Source: Cloacimonetes bacterium UBA4175 (lineage in GTDB: Bacteria; Cloacimonadota; Cloacimonadia; Cloacimonadales; Cloacimonadaceae). From it: a stretch of 14,670 nt of DNA. This document shows, piece by piece, positions 1 to 7,465 of the stretch. A model generated the notes under the pieces. The model was not told where the DNA came from, made no database searches, and was given only the letters and a program-made list of their open reading frames with translations. A program made the translations under genes and the position numbers. The stretch's first letter is position 1. Each line of letters begins with the position of its first letter. The stretch is taken from the NCBI GenBank assembly GCA_002379855.1, contig DFUX01000019.1, positions 1 to 14,670 of the forward strand, given 5' to 3'.

Positions 1-67
1 AGGTAACTAGGAAAGATTAGATATTATTTTTACATGGGCTGGTATCCAGTCCGACAAGGAAAGAAAC

Positions 68-136
68 ATGAAAGAACTGATAATAAAAGCTATTAGCGGC
101 CCCGAGCCGCAAGACTTTTTGGGAGAAGATAAATGA
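68..136 (+). CDS. Putative 22-codon upstream ORF overlapping hydF
   Basis: A short open frame starts with ATG at 68, behind an AAGGA ribosome-binding sequence (56-60, spacing 7). It ends in a TGA that shares bases with the hydF ATG (ATGA overlap at 133-136). The frame is closed upstream by TAG at 8-10 and has no other ATG. The predicted peptide, MKELIIKAISGPEPQDFLGEDK by hand translation, has no family I recognise and no obvious attenuator codon run. Its most likely role is translational coupling to hydF, since hydF also has its own GGGAGA sequence at 121-126. It could equally be a chance ORF; the good SD and exact ATGA overlap are the only support. Confidence 0.4.
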   Translation: MKELIIKAISGPEPQDFLGEDK

Positions 137-1335
137 GCACACCCCGCGGAGAACGCGTCAACATCACCCTGCTGGGCAACCGCAACGCTGGAAAATCGTC
201 CTTGATCAACGCTCTGGCAGGACAGGAGATCGCCATCGTTTCCAGCACCCCGGGCACCACCACAGACCCGGTGGACAAACGTTATGAACTGCTGCCCCTG
301 GGCCCGGTGACCTTCTTTGACACCGCCGGACTGGACGACAGCGGCGAACTGGGCGAAAAACGGGTGCTCGCCACCTATAAGATACTTTACCGCACGGATA
401 TAGCCGTGTTTGTGAACGATGGCCGCCCCTTCGCGGAGAGCGAGCTGTCCTCCCTGAAACGCATCCGCGAGATGAAGATACCGCTTTTAATGGTCTTTAA
501 CCACAGGGATCTGCGCGAGCCAGCCCCCGCCAATATCGCTTGGTGCGAGGAACGGGGACTGCCCTGGGTCTCCGTCTCCGCCCTCAAGGGGGAAAACATC
601 GACGCCGCCAAGGAACTGCTGATCAAGCTGGCGCCCGCCCATCTGCTGGAGGAACGCCCCCTGGCGGGTGACCTGGTGAAAGCCGGGGACAGGGTGCTGC
701 TGGTGACTCCCATCGACCTCGCCGCGCCCAAGGGACGCCTGATCCTGCCGCAGGTGCAGGTGATCCGCGAACTGCTGGATCACGACGCGGTGGTGACGGT
801 GGTGAAAGAGCGGGAACTGGCCTATGCCCTGCAAACCCTGAAGGAACCGCCTGATCTGGTGATCACGGATTCGCAGGTGGTGCTGAAGGTGGTGAATGAC
901 CTGCCCCCCGAGGTGAAGATGACCACCTTTTCCATCCTCTTTGCCCGCTACAAAGGCGATCTGGACGTCCTGGCGGAAGGGGTGAGGCAGATCGACAAGC
1001 TGCGCGACGGCGACAAGATCCTGATCGCCGAAGCCTGTTCCCACCACGTGCAGGCGGACGACATCGGGCGGGTGAAGATTCCGCGCTGGCTGAGCCAGTT
1101 CACGGGCAAGGAACTGGAGTATGAAGTGTACGCGGGACACGACTTTCCGCCCAATCTGGAGGACTTCGCGCTGGTGATCCACTGCGGAGCCTGCATGCTC
1201 AACCAGATGGAGATGAGCCGCCGCATCGTGGAAGCACAGCGGCGCGGAGTGCCGATCACCAATTACGGGCTGGCCATTTCCAAGGTTCAGGGAGTGTTTG
1301 AGCGGGCGGTCGCGCCTCTGTATCCGCAAGGATAG
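133..1335 (+). CDS. hydF: [FeFe]-hydrogenase H-cluster maturation GTPase HydF
   Basis: HydF is the GTPase and iron-sulphur scaffold on which the two-iron subcluster made by HydE and HydG is assembled before transfer to [FeFe] hydrogenase; it acts in the cytoplasm. The 400-residue protein has the usual family length. The N-terminal GTPase domain shows a P-loop GNRNAGKS (15-22), switch TPGTTTDP (39-46), DTAG (63-66), NHRD (123-126, a variant of NKxD) and SAL (149-151). The C-terminal [4Fe-4S] ligand signature is complete: C302-S-H304, then 45 residues, then H350-C351-G-A-C354. That spacing fits the HydF pattern CxHx(44-53)HCxxC and separates it from Era/EngA GTPases. The ATG at 133 follows GGGAGA and overlaps the stop of a small upstream ORF. 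hydE, hydG and the hydrogenase are not in this window. Confidence 0.96.
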   Translation: MSTPRGERVNITLLGNRNAGKSSLINALAGQEIAIVSSTPGTTTDPVDKRYELLPLGPVTFFDTAGLDDSGELGEKRVLATYKILYRTDIAVFVNDGRPFAESELSSLKRIREMKIPLLMVFNHRDLREPAPANIAWCEERGLPWVSVSALKGENIDAAKELLIKLAPAHLLEERPLAGDLVKAGDRVLLVTPIDLAAPKGRLILPQVQVIRELLDHDAVVTVVKERELAYALQTLKEPPDLVITDSQVVLKVVNDLPPEVKMTTFSILFARYKGDLDVLAEGVRQIDKLRDGDKILIAEACSHHVQADDIGRVKIPRWLSQFTGKELEYEVYAGHDFPPNLEDFALVIHCGACMLNQMEMSRRIVEAQRRGVPITNYGLAISKVQGVFERAVAPLYPQG

Positions 1336-1399
1336 GAGCGGTCTTCGAGCCGAGTCCACTTTTTTCCATTCTGTCTTGGAGGCGAGCCGCGATTCCGGC

Positions 1400-1428
1400 T
1401 TGACAAATCCGCCGCCATCTGGTAAAGT
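1400..1428 (+). promoter_or_regulatory. Sigma70-type promoter for the 1461 gene
   Basis: A perfect -35 TTGACA (1400-1405) is followed by a 17-bp spacer and a -10-like TAAAGT (1423-1428). It lies in the 125-bp gap after hydF, about 30 bp before the start codon. A small inverted repeat AGCCG (1385-1389) / CGGCT (1396-1400) touches the -35. The promoter suggests the next gene is transcribed independently of hydF. Confidence 0.6.
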
Positions 1429-1460
1429 ATAAAAACAAAGCTTAGTTCAGGGAGGTTCAA

Positions 1461-3131
1461 ATGATGCAACAACAAACGCCAAAACCTGTCGTGATCAAGT
1501 TTCCCAAGTTCAGGATCAAAGCCCTGCCGGCCGTAGTGCTGTCCGTCCTGCTGCTGGGTTTTATGCTTTACTTTGTGCTTCCGGTGCTGCATATCCGCTT
1601 TTTGGACTGGATCGTCCCCCTGATGATCTGCCTGGCTCCGCTGCTGGCAATCCGGCGCCTGCGCAAGATCCTCTATGTGGTCTATCCCCTTCTGGCGCTG
1701 TGGCTGATCCTGGCGCCTTTCTTCTCTTCCGGCATTTTCAATTCCGGCAGCTACCGGCGCATGATCGGCGAGGTGGAAAAGACCGAGTTTTCCGACCTGG
1801 TGGCGCCGGTCAATCTGGATCAGGTGCCGATCCTGGATTCCGCTTTCGCCAAGGATTTGGCAGCCAAGAAACTGGGCGAGGACTTTGCCCTCGGCAGCCG
1901 GGTGGTGCTCGGCAACCCCACCATCCAGATGGTGGATGGCAAGCTCTTCTGGGTCTGCCCCCTGCTGCACAGCGGCTTCTGGAAGTGGATCACCAACACA
2001 AGCAAAGGCACCCCGGGCTATATCAAGGTCTCGGCCACCAATCCGCAGGATATCACCTTTGTGCGCGAGCTGAAAGGCAAACCCATCCAAATCCGCTATC
2101 AGCGCAACGCCTACTTCGGGCAAGACCTTTACCGCCATCTCTGGTGGAACGGCTTCGCGGGCATCGGCCTGGCAGGCGATACCTTTGAACTGGACGACAA
2201 TGGCGAACCCTACTGGACGATAACCACCTACACCCACAAGATCGGAGTGAGCGCTCCGGAAGCCACCGGACTCGCCATCGTGCATGCCGGCACGGGTGAG
2301 ATCAAATACTTTCCCCTCAAAAAAAGCGGTGGCATCTATGATGACAGCAAGATTCCCGCCTGGGTTGACCGCATCCAGCCCTCCTACTTTGTGCTTCCCC
2401 AGCTTTCCTGGTGGGGCAAATATGTGCACGGCTTCTGGAACAGCGTGTTCGGCAAACGCGACCTGCTGCGGGTGACGCCCGGCTACAACGTGATCTATGG
2501 CCGCGATCAGCGCAGCTATTTCTACTCCGGCCTCACCAGTGTGGGTTCGGACGAGGGGACGGTGGGCTTTGCGCTCACGGACACCCGCACCAAAAGCAGC
2601 CACCTCTACCTGGTCTCCGGCGCCACCGAGACTGCCGCCATGCGCTCCGCCGAAGGCAAGGTGCAAAACTTCAAATACTATGCCACCTTCCCCATCCTGG
2701 TGAACATGAACGGCAAGCCGACCTATTTTATGACCCTCAAGGACAGCGCCGGGCTGATCAAGATGTTCAGCTTCGTTTCAGTGCGCGACTTTTCCCTGGT
2801 GGGAGTGGGTGAAAGCGTGCGCAGCGCGCGCGACAACTATCAGATGGCGTTGGCTGGCAGCCGGACAGGGATATCGCCGGAGGCAGCGGACAAGCAGGCC
2901 ACCCTCACAGGCACCATCGCCCGCTTTGGCTCGGACACCACGGACGGACGCACCTACTACTACCTCACCCTGGCGGAAGCGCCGGACAAAATCTTTATTG
3001 CCTCCAGCAACCTGAGCAGCCGTCTGCCCATCACCCGCGCGGGCGACCAGGCGCGCGTCAGCTATCTGGAAAGCGCGGACGCGGAGATCACCCTCACCGC
3101 CTTCGCCAATCTGAGCCTGGGGGATAAGTAG
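1461..3131 (+). CDS. Membrane-anchored protein of unknown function, three N-terminal helices
   Basis: I do not recognise a named family. The 556-residue protein begins with a basic stretch, then three hydrophobic helices at roughly 21-44, 50-65 and 69-90. The basic loop RRLRK (65-69) lies between the second and third. By the positive-inside rule the N-terminus and that loop are cytoplasmic, and the remaining ~460 residues would sit outside the inner membrane. That part is rich in Trp, Tyr and Gly, with motifs such as KGTPGYIKVSATNPQD (182-197) and NAYFGQDLYRH (216-226). The last ~75 residues (TGTIARFG...) read like an OB-fold-type barrel; this is an inference. Translation starts at ATGATG 1461/1464 behind GGAGG (1451-1455); the second ATG has the better spacing (8 nt). 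The gene has its own promoter and is followed 44 bp later by the pseudo-cyclase gene on the same strand, so co-transcription is possible. Confidence 0.85.
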   Translation: MMQQQTPKPVVIKFPKFRIKALPAVVLSVLLLGFMLYFVLPVLHIRFLDWIVPLMICLAPLLAIRRLRKILYVVYPLLALWLILAPFFSSGIFNSGSYRRMIGEVEKTEFSDLVAPVNLDQVPILDSAFAKDLAAKKLGEDFALGSRVVLGNPTIQMVDGKLFWVCPLLHSGFWKWITNTSKGTPGYIKVSATNPQDITFVRELKGKPIQIRYQRNAYFGQDLYRHLWWNGFAGIGLAGDTFELDDNGEPYWTITTYTHKIGVSAPEATGLAIVHAGTGEIKYFPLKKSGGIYDDSKIPAWVDRIQPSYFVLPQLSWWGKYVHGFWNSVFGKRDLLRVTPGYNVIYGRDQRSYFYSGLTSVGSDEGTVGFALTDTRTKSSHLYLVSGATETAAMRSAEGKVQNFKYYATFPILVNMNGKPTYFMTLKDSAGLIKMFSFVSVRDFSLVGVGESVRSARDNYQMALAGSRTGISPEAADKQATLTGTIARFGSDTTDGRTYYYLTLAEAPDKIFIASSNLSSRLPITRAGDQARVSYLESADAEITLTAFANLSLGDK

Positions 3132-3175
3132 GCAGAAAGGAGATTAGTTAAGCCAGGCAAGGCAGGTAGCCAGAT

Positions 3176-6100
3176 ATGAACCGCGTGGTGCCCAGCTACA
3201 TCCTGCAGCAGTATGAGCAAAACATCCTGCAGGGGCAGATCACCGGCTATATCCTGCGCTTTTGCACCGTTGCCACTTACAATATCAAAGGAGTAAGGCT
3301 CAAGCAGCGGCGGCAGGTGATTGACAGGATGGAAGCAACTTTCACCGAAGCCTATGAAAGGATGCTGAGCCTGATCAGGAACGCAGGCGGACTGCTCTTC
3401 CAGTATGAGGGAAACTGCATCCACGCCCTGTTGCCGGAAAGCACTCCGGTGCTGATCGCGGCACTGCTGGCACGCATCAATCACACTATCGGCGCGATCA
3501 ACAGCTACGCCAGCCCCCATCATGGAATGCCGAATGTAATCCGCCTGGCCGTGGGTTTTGGCACCCTGTCCTGGCGCATCTTTGAGAACCCCCTCCAGTT
3601 TGAATATGTATTCTGGTCTCCCCAACTGGATATCCTGCGTGAAAACCCCGGCCAGCCCAACCAACCTTATTACTCTCCCCAGGCATTGAACAGACTGGGC
3701 TGGGAGTTGGATGCCAGGCCTGGCAAACTTGCCGAGCTTCCGCCCTTTCCCCAGTTGCCTGATACTCCGGAAAGGAAGCGCCTGGGCAAGCAACACGGCC
3801 ACCACTTCATTCATTCCCGCTTTCACAGGCTCAATCCCGCGGCTGACGTCCGGCACAGCGTTTGCTGCTGCCTCAGCCTGGACGAGCCTCCGGACGGCCC
3901 CCTGGAGCCAACCATCCAGGCGCTGGAACTGCTGGCGGTGATCTACGACGCCTTTTTGGCAGCCATCTATGTGCGGCACAAGCGGCTGCATGCCATCCTG
4001 CTCTTCGATTTCCCCCACAACAAGGTCAACAAAATGCAGCGCGCCTGCCGCCTTGCATTGGAAGCTGCCACGCGCCACAAAGCCCGCGCCGCCTGCTGCA
4101 CCGGCTACATCTTTTCCATGGCTGCCGGCAAAGACCTGTGGAAGGCAACCTTCTTCCCGGGCGAAGCCATCACCCGCGCCCAGAAGCTCCTGGAACTTGC
4201 CCGTCCCGGCGAAGCCCTCGCCGACCACAAGCTGCGCAACCAGCAGCACAACTCCTTCATCTTCACCCCCCTCAAAAGGGAGCAGGCCGCCTCAGGAGCC
4301 GCGCCCCGCGCCTACCGCCTGGGCATGCTGCCGGGGCAACTGCTCACAGGACAACCGCTTTGCATGATCGGCAGGGAGAAAGAGACCGCTCTGCTGCATA
4401 GCAGGATACGCGATGGTTTGGCGGCCTCCTCGCCCCAGGCAATGGTGGTGCATGGAGCCGCGGGAGTGGGCAAAAGCAGGTTGGCACGCGAAGCTTTGCG
4501 CGCCTTCGAGACTCCGCGGCGGCAGGTGTATCTGCTGGCTTGCAGGCCGGATTCCCCCGTCCCTCTGGACATCGTAACCCAGTTGTTGCGTGCCAGTTTG
4601 GGGCTTTTGGAGGACGAGGCTCCCGCTCAGGCGGTGCAGCGTTTCCGCGAAGCGTGGCAAAAGCGCACCCGCGGTTCCTCGCTGGGGCAGGATTGCGAGG
4701 CCGCCCTCGCCTCGCTGCTGAATCTTTCCTGGGATGGCTCGCCCTGGCGCGGGATCGCCCCTGAAGCCAGGCTGCCCCGTCAGCAGCAGGCCTGGCTGGA
4801 TTACCTGCGCTGGCTGTGCGCCAAATCCCCGGTGCTTATCTTTATCGACGATGTCCAATGGCTCGATCCGCTGAGCCGCCAATTCCTGGAACTGCTTTGG
4901 CAACACGGCGTGCGCCCGCTCTTTCTGCTGGCTACCGCCCGGACGGAAAAGGGCAGGCTGCCCGCGGAGCTTGCCCACGGGAAAGAGGGCTTGGAGAGCC
5001 TCGCCCTGGGTTCCCTCAACTCCAGCGCCAGCCGCAAGCTCTACCTCAATCTGCTGGGCCTGCCCCGCCTGCCCCGCGAGGCCTTTTCCGCTTTCCACGC
5101 CTGCGCGGGCGGCAATCCTTTCAATGCCGAACAGCTTGCCGCCTATCTGCTGGAAAACAAGCTACTCAGTCCCCACGGCGAAATAGCGCAAGAGGGCTTG
5201 GAAGCTGCGGCGGGAGGCATCGACGAGGTGATTTCCCGGCGTATTGCCCGGCTCTCCAAAAAGGTTCAGGAAAGCGTCCGCGGCGCCAGTGTGCTGGGCT
5301 TCCGCTTCAATGTTGTCCTGCTCTCCCACATGCTCGAAGGCAACCCCATCCAGCAACTGGGTAAAGCGGGGGGACGGAAAATCTGGCAGGATGCCGACGA
5401 ACTCTTTTACATCTTTTCCCACAGCCTGTTACAGAAGGCGGTCTATGCCAGCATCCGCGAAAAGGAGCTTAAAAAACTGCACCTGGCGGCCGCCGAAGCA
5501 ATGGAAACAGTCTTTGAACAGGCGCTCAAGGAGCATTCCGCGGAGATCGCCCGCCACTTCAAAGCTGCCGGGGAACTCAAAAAAGCCGCCCATTACTATG
5601 AGATGGCGGCCGATTACTTCTGGGACCGCATGCTGCTGGCCAAGATTGAGGAATGTATGCTGCTGGCAGCCGAGTTGTCCTGCCAGGCCTGGGGCGGGGA
5701 CAGCCCGGAACACATCGAACGGCTCTTCCATCTGGCCCTGCTCTATCACTATATGCACCGCATGGACGATGCCGAGCCGCTCTATCTGAAGGTGGTGGAG
5801 GCCAGAACCCGCCAGCTCGGGCCACGCAGCCCCCGCCTCTCCCCCTATCTGAACAACCTGGGACGCTTTTACAAAGATACCGGCCGCTACGAGCAGGCTG
5901 AAAAACTGCTGCGCCGCTCGCTGAATATCGAAAAACGCCCCGGGCCCAGTTCCAACGTGGCAGACCGCATGAACAACCTCGCCTCGCTCTACAGTCTGAT
6001 GGACAGGCCGGACAAAGCGGAGGAGATGCTCCGCGCCGCGCTGGAAATGATGGAAAGCCTTTTCCCTGATGGACACTGGTTTACGGCAGTCTGCGCCGGA

Positions 6101-6373
6101 AATCTGGGCAGTGTGCTGCTGCGCCAGGGACGCCTGGAAGAAGCGGAACCCCTGCTCAAACAGGCGATAGACGGCCATACCCTCCACTATGGCGAAAACC
6201 ATTCCCAGACAGCCCATTACCTCTTCTCACTGGCCAGGCTGCGCGCCAGACAGGGCGACACGAACACCGCCCGGGAACTGCTGACCAGGGTGCTGAGCAT
6301 CTGGGAAAACACCTTCGGCAAAGACTATCCCCGCTGCAAAAACGTCCGCGAGGAACTGGACAAGCTTTCCTGA
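3176..6373 (+). CDS. Pseudo-adenylate-cyclase / STAND-type ATPase / TPR signalling protein
   Basis: The 1065-residue cytoplasmic protein has the order cyclase domain, cyclase domain, AAA_16-like ATPase, TPRs. Residues 5-160 match the usual opening of tandem-cyclase signalling proteins (VPxxIxxxY, then a GG and an xALLP strand), but the metal-binding positions are lost: Thr31 replaces the first Asp, and G79-N80 replaces Gly-Asp. A second cyclase-like domain (about 226-350) keeps the PGEAITRAQKLLELARPGEAL shape, but Thr333 replaces the catalytic Asn of VNxAARL. The ATPase keeps IGREKE (398-403), Walker A GAAGVGKS (427-434), Walker B LIFIDDVQWLD (554-564) and LLATAR (585-590). About five or six TPR units cover 800-1046. 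It probably acts as an ATP-switched regulatory scaffold without cyclase activity. The start is uncertain: only a weak AGGT (3164-3167) precedes ATG 3176, and the strong AAGGAG at 3137 is 33 nt away with an in-frame stop between. Confidence 0.85.
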   Translation: MNRVVPSYILQQYEQNILQGQITGYILRFCTVATYNIKGVRLKQRRQVIDRMEATFTEAYERMLSLIRNAGGLLFQYEGNCIHALLPESTPVLIAALLARINHTIGAINSYASPHHGMPNVIRLAVGFGTLSWRIFENPLQFEYVFWSPQLDILRENPGQPNQPYYSPQALNRLGWELDARPGKLAELPPFPQLPDTPERKRLGKQHGHHFIHSRFHRLNPAADVRHSVCCCLSLDEPPDGPLEPTIQALELLAVIYDAFLAAIYVRHKRLHAILLFDFPHNKVNKMQRACRLALEAATRHKARAACCTGYIFSMAAGKDLWKATFFPGEAITRAQKLLELARPGEALADHKLRNQQHNSFIFTPLKREQAASGAAPRAYRLGMLPGQLLTGQPLCMIGREKETALLHSRIRDGLAASSPQAMVVHGAAGVGKSRLAREALRAFETPRRQVYLLACRPDSPVPLDIVTQLLRASLGLLEDEAPAQAVQRFREAWQKRTRGSSLGQDCEAALASLLNLSWDGSPWRGIAPEARLPRQQQAWLDYLRWLCAKSPVLIFIDDVQWLDPLSRQFLELLWQHGVRPLFLLATARTEKGRLPAELAHGKEGLESLALGSLNSSASRKLYLNLLGLPRLPREAFSAFHACAGGNPFNAEQLAAYLLENKLLSPHGEIAQEGLEAAAGGIDEVISRRIARLSKKVQESVRGASVLGFRFNVVLLSHMLEGNPIQQLGKAGGRKIWQDADELFYIFSHSLLQKAVYASIREKELKKLHLAAAEAMETVFEQALKEHSAEIARHFKAAGELKKAAHYYEMAADYFWDRMLLAKIEECMLLAAELSCQAWGGDSPEHIERLFHLALLYHYMHRMDDAEPLYLKVVEARTRQLGPRSPRLSPYLNNLGRFYKDTGRYEQAEKLLRRSLNIEKRPGPSSNVADRMNNLASLYSLMDRPDKAEEMLRAALEMMESLFPDGHWFTAVCAGNLGSVLLRQGRLEEAEPLLKQAIDGHTLHYGENHSQTAHYLFSLARLRARQGDTNTARELLTRVLSIWENTFGKDYPRCKNVREELDKLS

Positions 6374-6430
6374 CACGACTGCCGTCTGCATGCTGAACAG
6401 GCGGGAAACGGGGGTGGCTCCTCTGGGGTG

Positions 6431-6535
6431 ACTGGATCCCGGGTCAAATCACCCCGCCAAACCGCTACGCGCTTTGGCGAGGACCCCGTCTGCCCGGGAT
6501 GACACGGGTTTTAGTCTGGGGGGTGTTTGTTTCGG
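6431..6535 (+). repeat. Palindromic repeat, doublet 1 member 1 (CCCGG type)
   Basis: The unit opens with ACTGG followed by the stem ATCCCGGG (6436-6443) / CCCGGGAT (6493-6500), then GACACGG and a T/G-rich tail ending near TTTCGGGG. The loop is enlarged by a second hairpin, CGCCAAA (6455-6461) / TTTGGCG (6473-6479); nearly the same insert occurs in the copy at 7217. The unit belongs to a six-copy family in this window. Confidence 0.85.
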
Positions 6536-6556
6536 GGCTGACTGGTTGTTTCAAAA

Positions 6557-6737
6557 AGACTGGCTTCCGGGTCAAGCGGTTCACGCAGATAATTTGAGGG
6601 CTGCCGAAGTCTGTTCGGCAGAGGCAACGGAGTTGCCTTTTTGGGAGAGACCTCCGGTCTCTGTGGCAAACGGACTTTGCCACCCCACTCGTGATGACAC
6701 AGTATATAGCCTGGTAGAGCTTGTTTCGGGGGAACCT
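6557..6737 (+). repeat. Palindromic repeat, doublet 1 member 2, with hairpin array in the loop
   Basis: The left end AGACTGG...CCGGGTCAAG and the right end GTGATGACAC...TAGCCTGG...CTTGTTTCGGGGGAACCTT match the family ends, the latter closely matching 14621-14670. The two outer arms are no longer complementary (CTTCCGGG against CTCGTGAT), so the outer stem is decayed or recombined. Between them sit four tandem hairpins at 6601-6683. Confidence 0.75.
6601..6683. repeat. Array of four consecutive perfect hairpins
   Basis: Four stem-loops follow one another almost without spacing. H1: CTGCCGAA (6601-6608) / TTCGGCAG (6614-6621), loop 5. H2: AGGCAAC (6622-6628) / GTTGCCT (6632-6638), loop 3. H3: AGAGACC (6646-6652) / GGTCTCT (6656-6662), loop 3. 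H4: GTGGCAAA (6663-6670) / TTTGCCAC (6676-6683), loop 5. All stems are perfect and 7-8 bp long. H2 is followed by a run of five T (6638-6642) and could act as a weak intrinsic terminator for the + strand gene ending at 6373. The function of the array is unknown. Confidence 0.85.
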
Positions 6738-6790
6738 TTCCACCTTTCCACCTCAAAAACACCTTTCCACAAAAATACCGCAACTTTCTC

Positions 6791-6923
6791 CATAATCCTT
6801 CATACCGCCCTCCTTTGCTGCTACTGGATTTGATGCCATCATCCTTAGGTCATCCTTATAAATTATAAGGTTGACCTAAGGATGATTCACGCCAAAATGC
6901 CAGATGCAAATGAGAGCCACCCG
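6791..6923 (-). repeat. 133-bp palindrome-centred element, copy 1
   Basis: The reverse complement of this segment aligns without net gaps to 14049-14181, with about 106 of 133 positions identical by hand count. Its centre is a near-perfect palindrome: arms ATCATCCTTAGGTCATCC... (6838-6861) and its complement (6863-6886), 24 bp with one mismatch around a single central base. There is no ORF in it. The end sequences GAAGGATTATG and CGGxTGGCTC are conserved between copies. It may be a non-autonomous mobile element or a dispersed structured repeat. Confidence 0.8.
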
Positions 6924-6970
6924 CGCGCGAGGGGAAAGAAAAGTGGCAGACACATGGCCATGCCATCAAA

Positions 6971-6994
6971 GGCAAGTATATTTATATACTTGCC
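6971..6994. repeat. Perfect 10-bp inverted repeat
   Basis: GGCAAGTATA (6971-6980) and TATACTTGCC (6985-6994) form a perfect stem with a TTTA loop. A second, outer pair, CATGCCA (6959-6965) / TGGCATG (7014-7020), encloses it. There is no T-run after it, so it does not look like a terminator. It is about 490 bp from the nearest downstream start codon, so an operator role is not supported. Confidence 0.6.
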
Positions 6995-7127
6995 CTGGGA
7001 TCCGCTTCCCGCCTGGCATGAAGGGGTCGTAGCACCTATATATATGGGGGGATAATTGGTGGAAAGATGGAATGTTTGTTTGGCGGAAAGATGTCCTGCT
7101 TTTTAATAACCTTACGCGTATGTTTCT

Positions 7128-7209
7128 AAAAGACTGGATCCCGGCTCGCAGGCCGGGATGACACGGTGTGTAGCTTGTTGTGGTTTGTTTCTGGGTCTGG
7201 TGTTTGTTT
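7128..7209 (+). repeat. Palindromic repeat, doublet 2 member 1 (CCCGG type)
   Basis: AAAAGACTGG is followed by the stem ATCCCGGC (7138-7145), a 6-nt loop TCGCAG, and GCCGGGAT (7152-7159), then GACACGG and a GTTTGTTTCTGGG tail. The last stem pair is C-G where the copies at 6431 and 14503 have G-C, which keeps the pairing. Confidence 0.85.
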
Positions 7210-7216
7210 GAGGATT

Positions 7217-7343
7217 AAAAGACTGGATCACGGGTCAAGTCACCCCACCAAACCGCTACGCGCTTTGGCGAGGACCCCGACAGCCCGTGATGACACGGTA
7301 ATATAGCTTGGGAGTGATTCTTTCTGGGTCGGGTGTTCGTTTC
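7217..7343 (+). repeat. Palindromic repeat, doublet 2 member 2 (CACGG type)
   Basis: AAAAGACTGG is followed by the stem ATCACGGG (7227-7234) / CCCGTGAT (7284-7291), then GACACGGTAATATAGCTTGG and a T/G-rich tail. The loop carries the same ~36-bp inner insert as the copy at 6431, with ACCAAA...TTTGGC arms. It starts 89 bp after the previous copy, head to tail. Confidence 0.85.
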
Positions 7344-7437
7344 ATATTGGACACTTGCCCTTATCCTGCTCTTTTAATTCGTGTAAAATCGTGAAATTCA
7401 TGGATGATAATTCTTTCTTCCCCCGGCAAGAAAGAGC

Positions 7438-7465
7438 TTGACATCCACTCCTCTACCTATAAACT
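7438..7465 (+). promoter_or_regulatory. Sigma70-type promoter for the 7484 gene, with upstream inverted repeat
   Basis: A perfect TTGACA (7438-7443), a 16-bp spacer and TAAACT (7460-7465) lie just before the start codon at 7484. This resembles the TTGACA/TAAAGT promoter at 1400. An inverted repeat CTTTCTT (7413-7419) / AAGAAAG (7428-7434) ends three bases before the -35 and is a possible operator. The 5' leader would be only about 12 nt. Confidence 0.5.

Noticed and set aside
1333..1375. Terminator after hydF
   Set aside because: A T-run (1360-1365) is present, but the only stem before it is 3-4 bp (CGG/CCG).
487..2666. Long minus-strand ORFs opposite hydF and the 1461 gene (487-1359 and 1287-2666)
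   Set aside because: They are His/Gln/Gly-rich antisense shadows of clear + strand genes in GC-rich sequence, with no motif or SD.
3137..3151. AAGGAG at 3137 as the SD for the pseudo-cyclase gene
   Set aside because: It is 33 nt from the ATG, and an in-frame TAA (3149-3151) blocks any nearer start.
3062..4249. Minus-strand 395-codon ORF opposite the pseudo-cyclase gene
   Set aside because: It overlaps a protein with recognisable domains on the + strand and has no family features of its own.
6465..6833. Short ORFs on both strands at 6465-6833
   Set aside because: They run through the palindromic repeats and hairpins, and no start has a good SD.
6431..7343. CRISPR-like array
   Set aside because: The repeats are few, 75-180 bp long, unevenly spaced and not separated by unique spacers of constant length; there are no cas genes.
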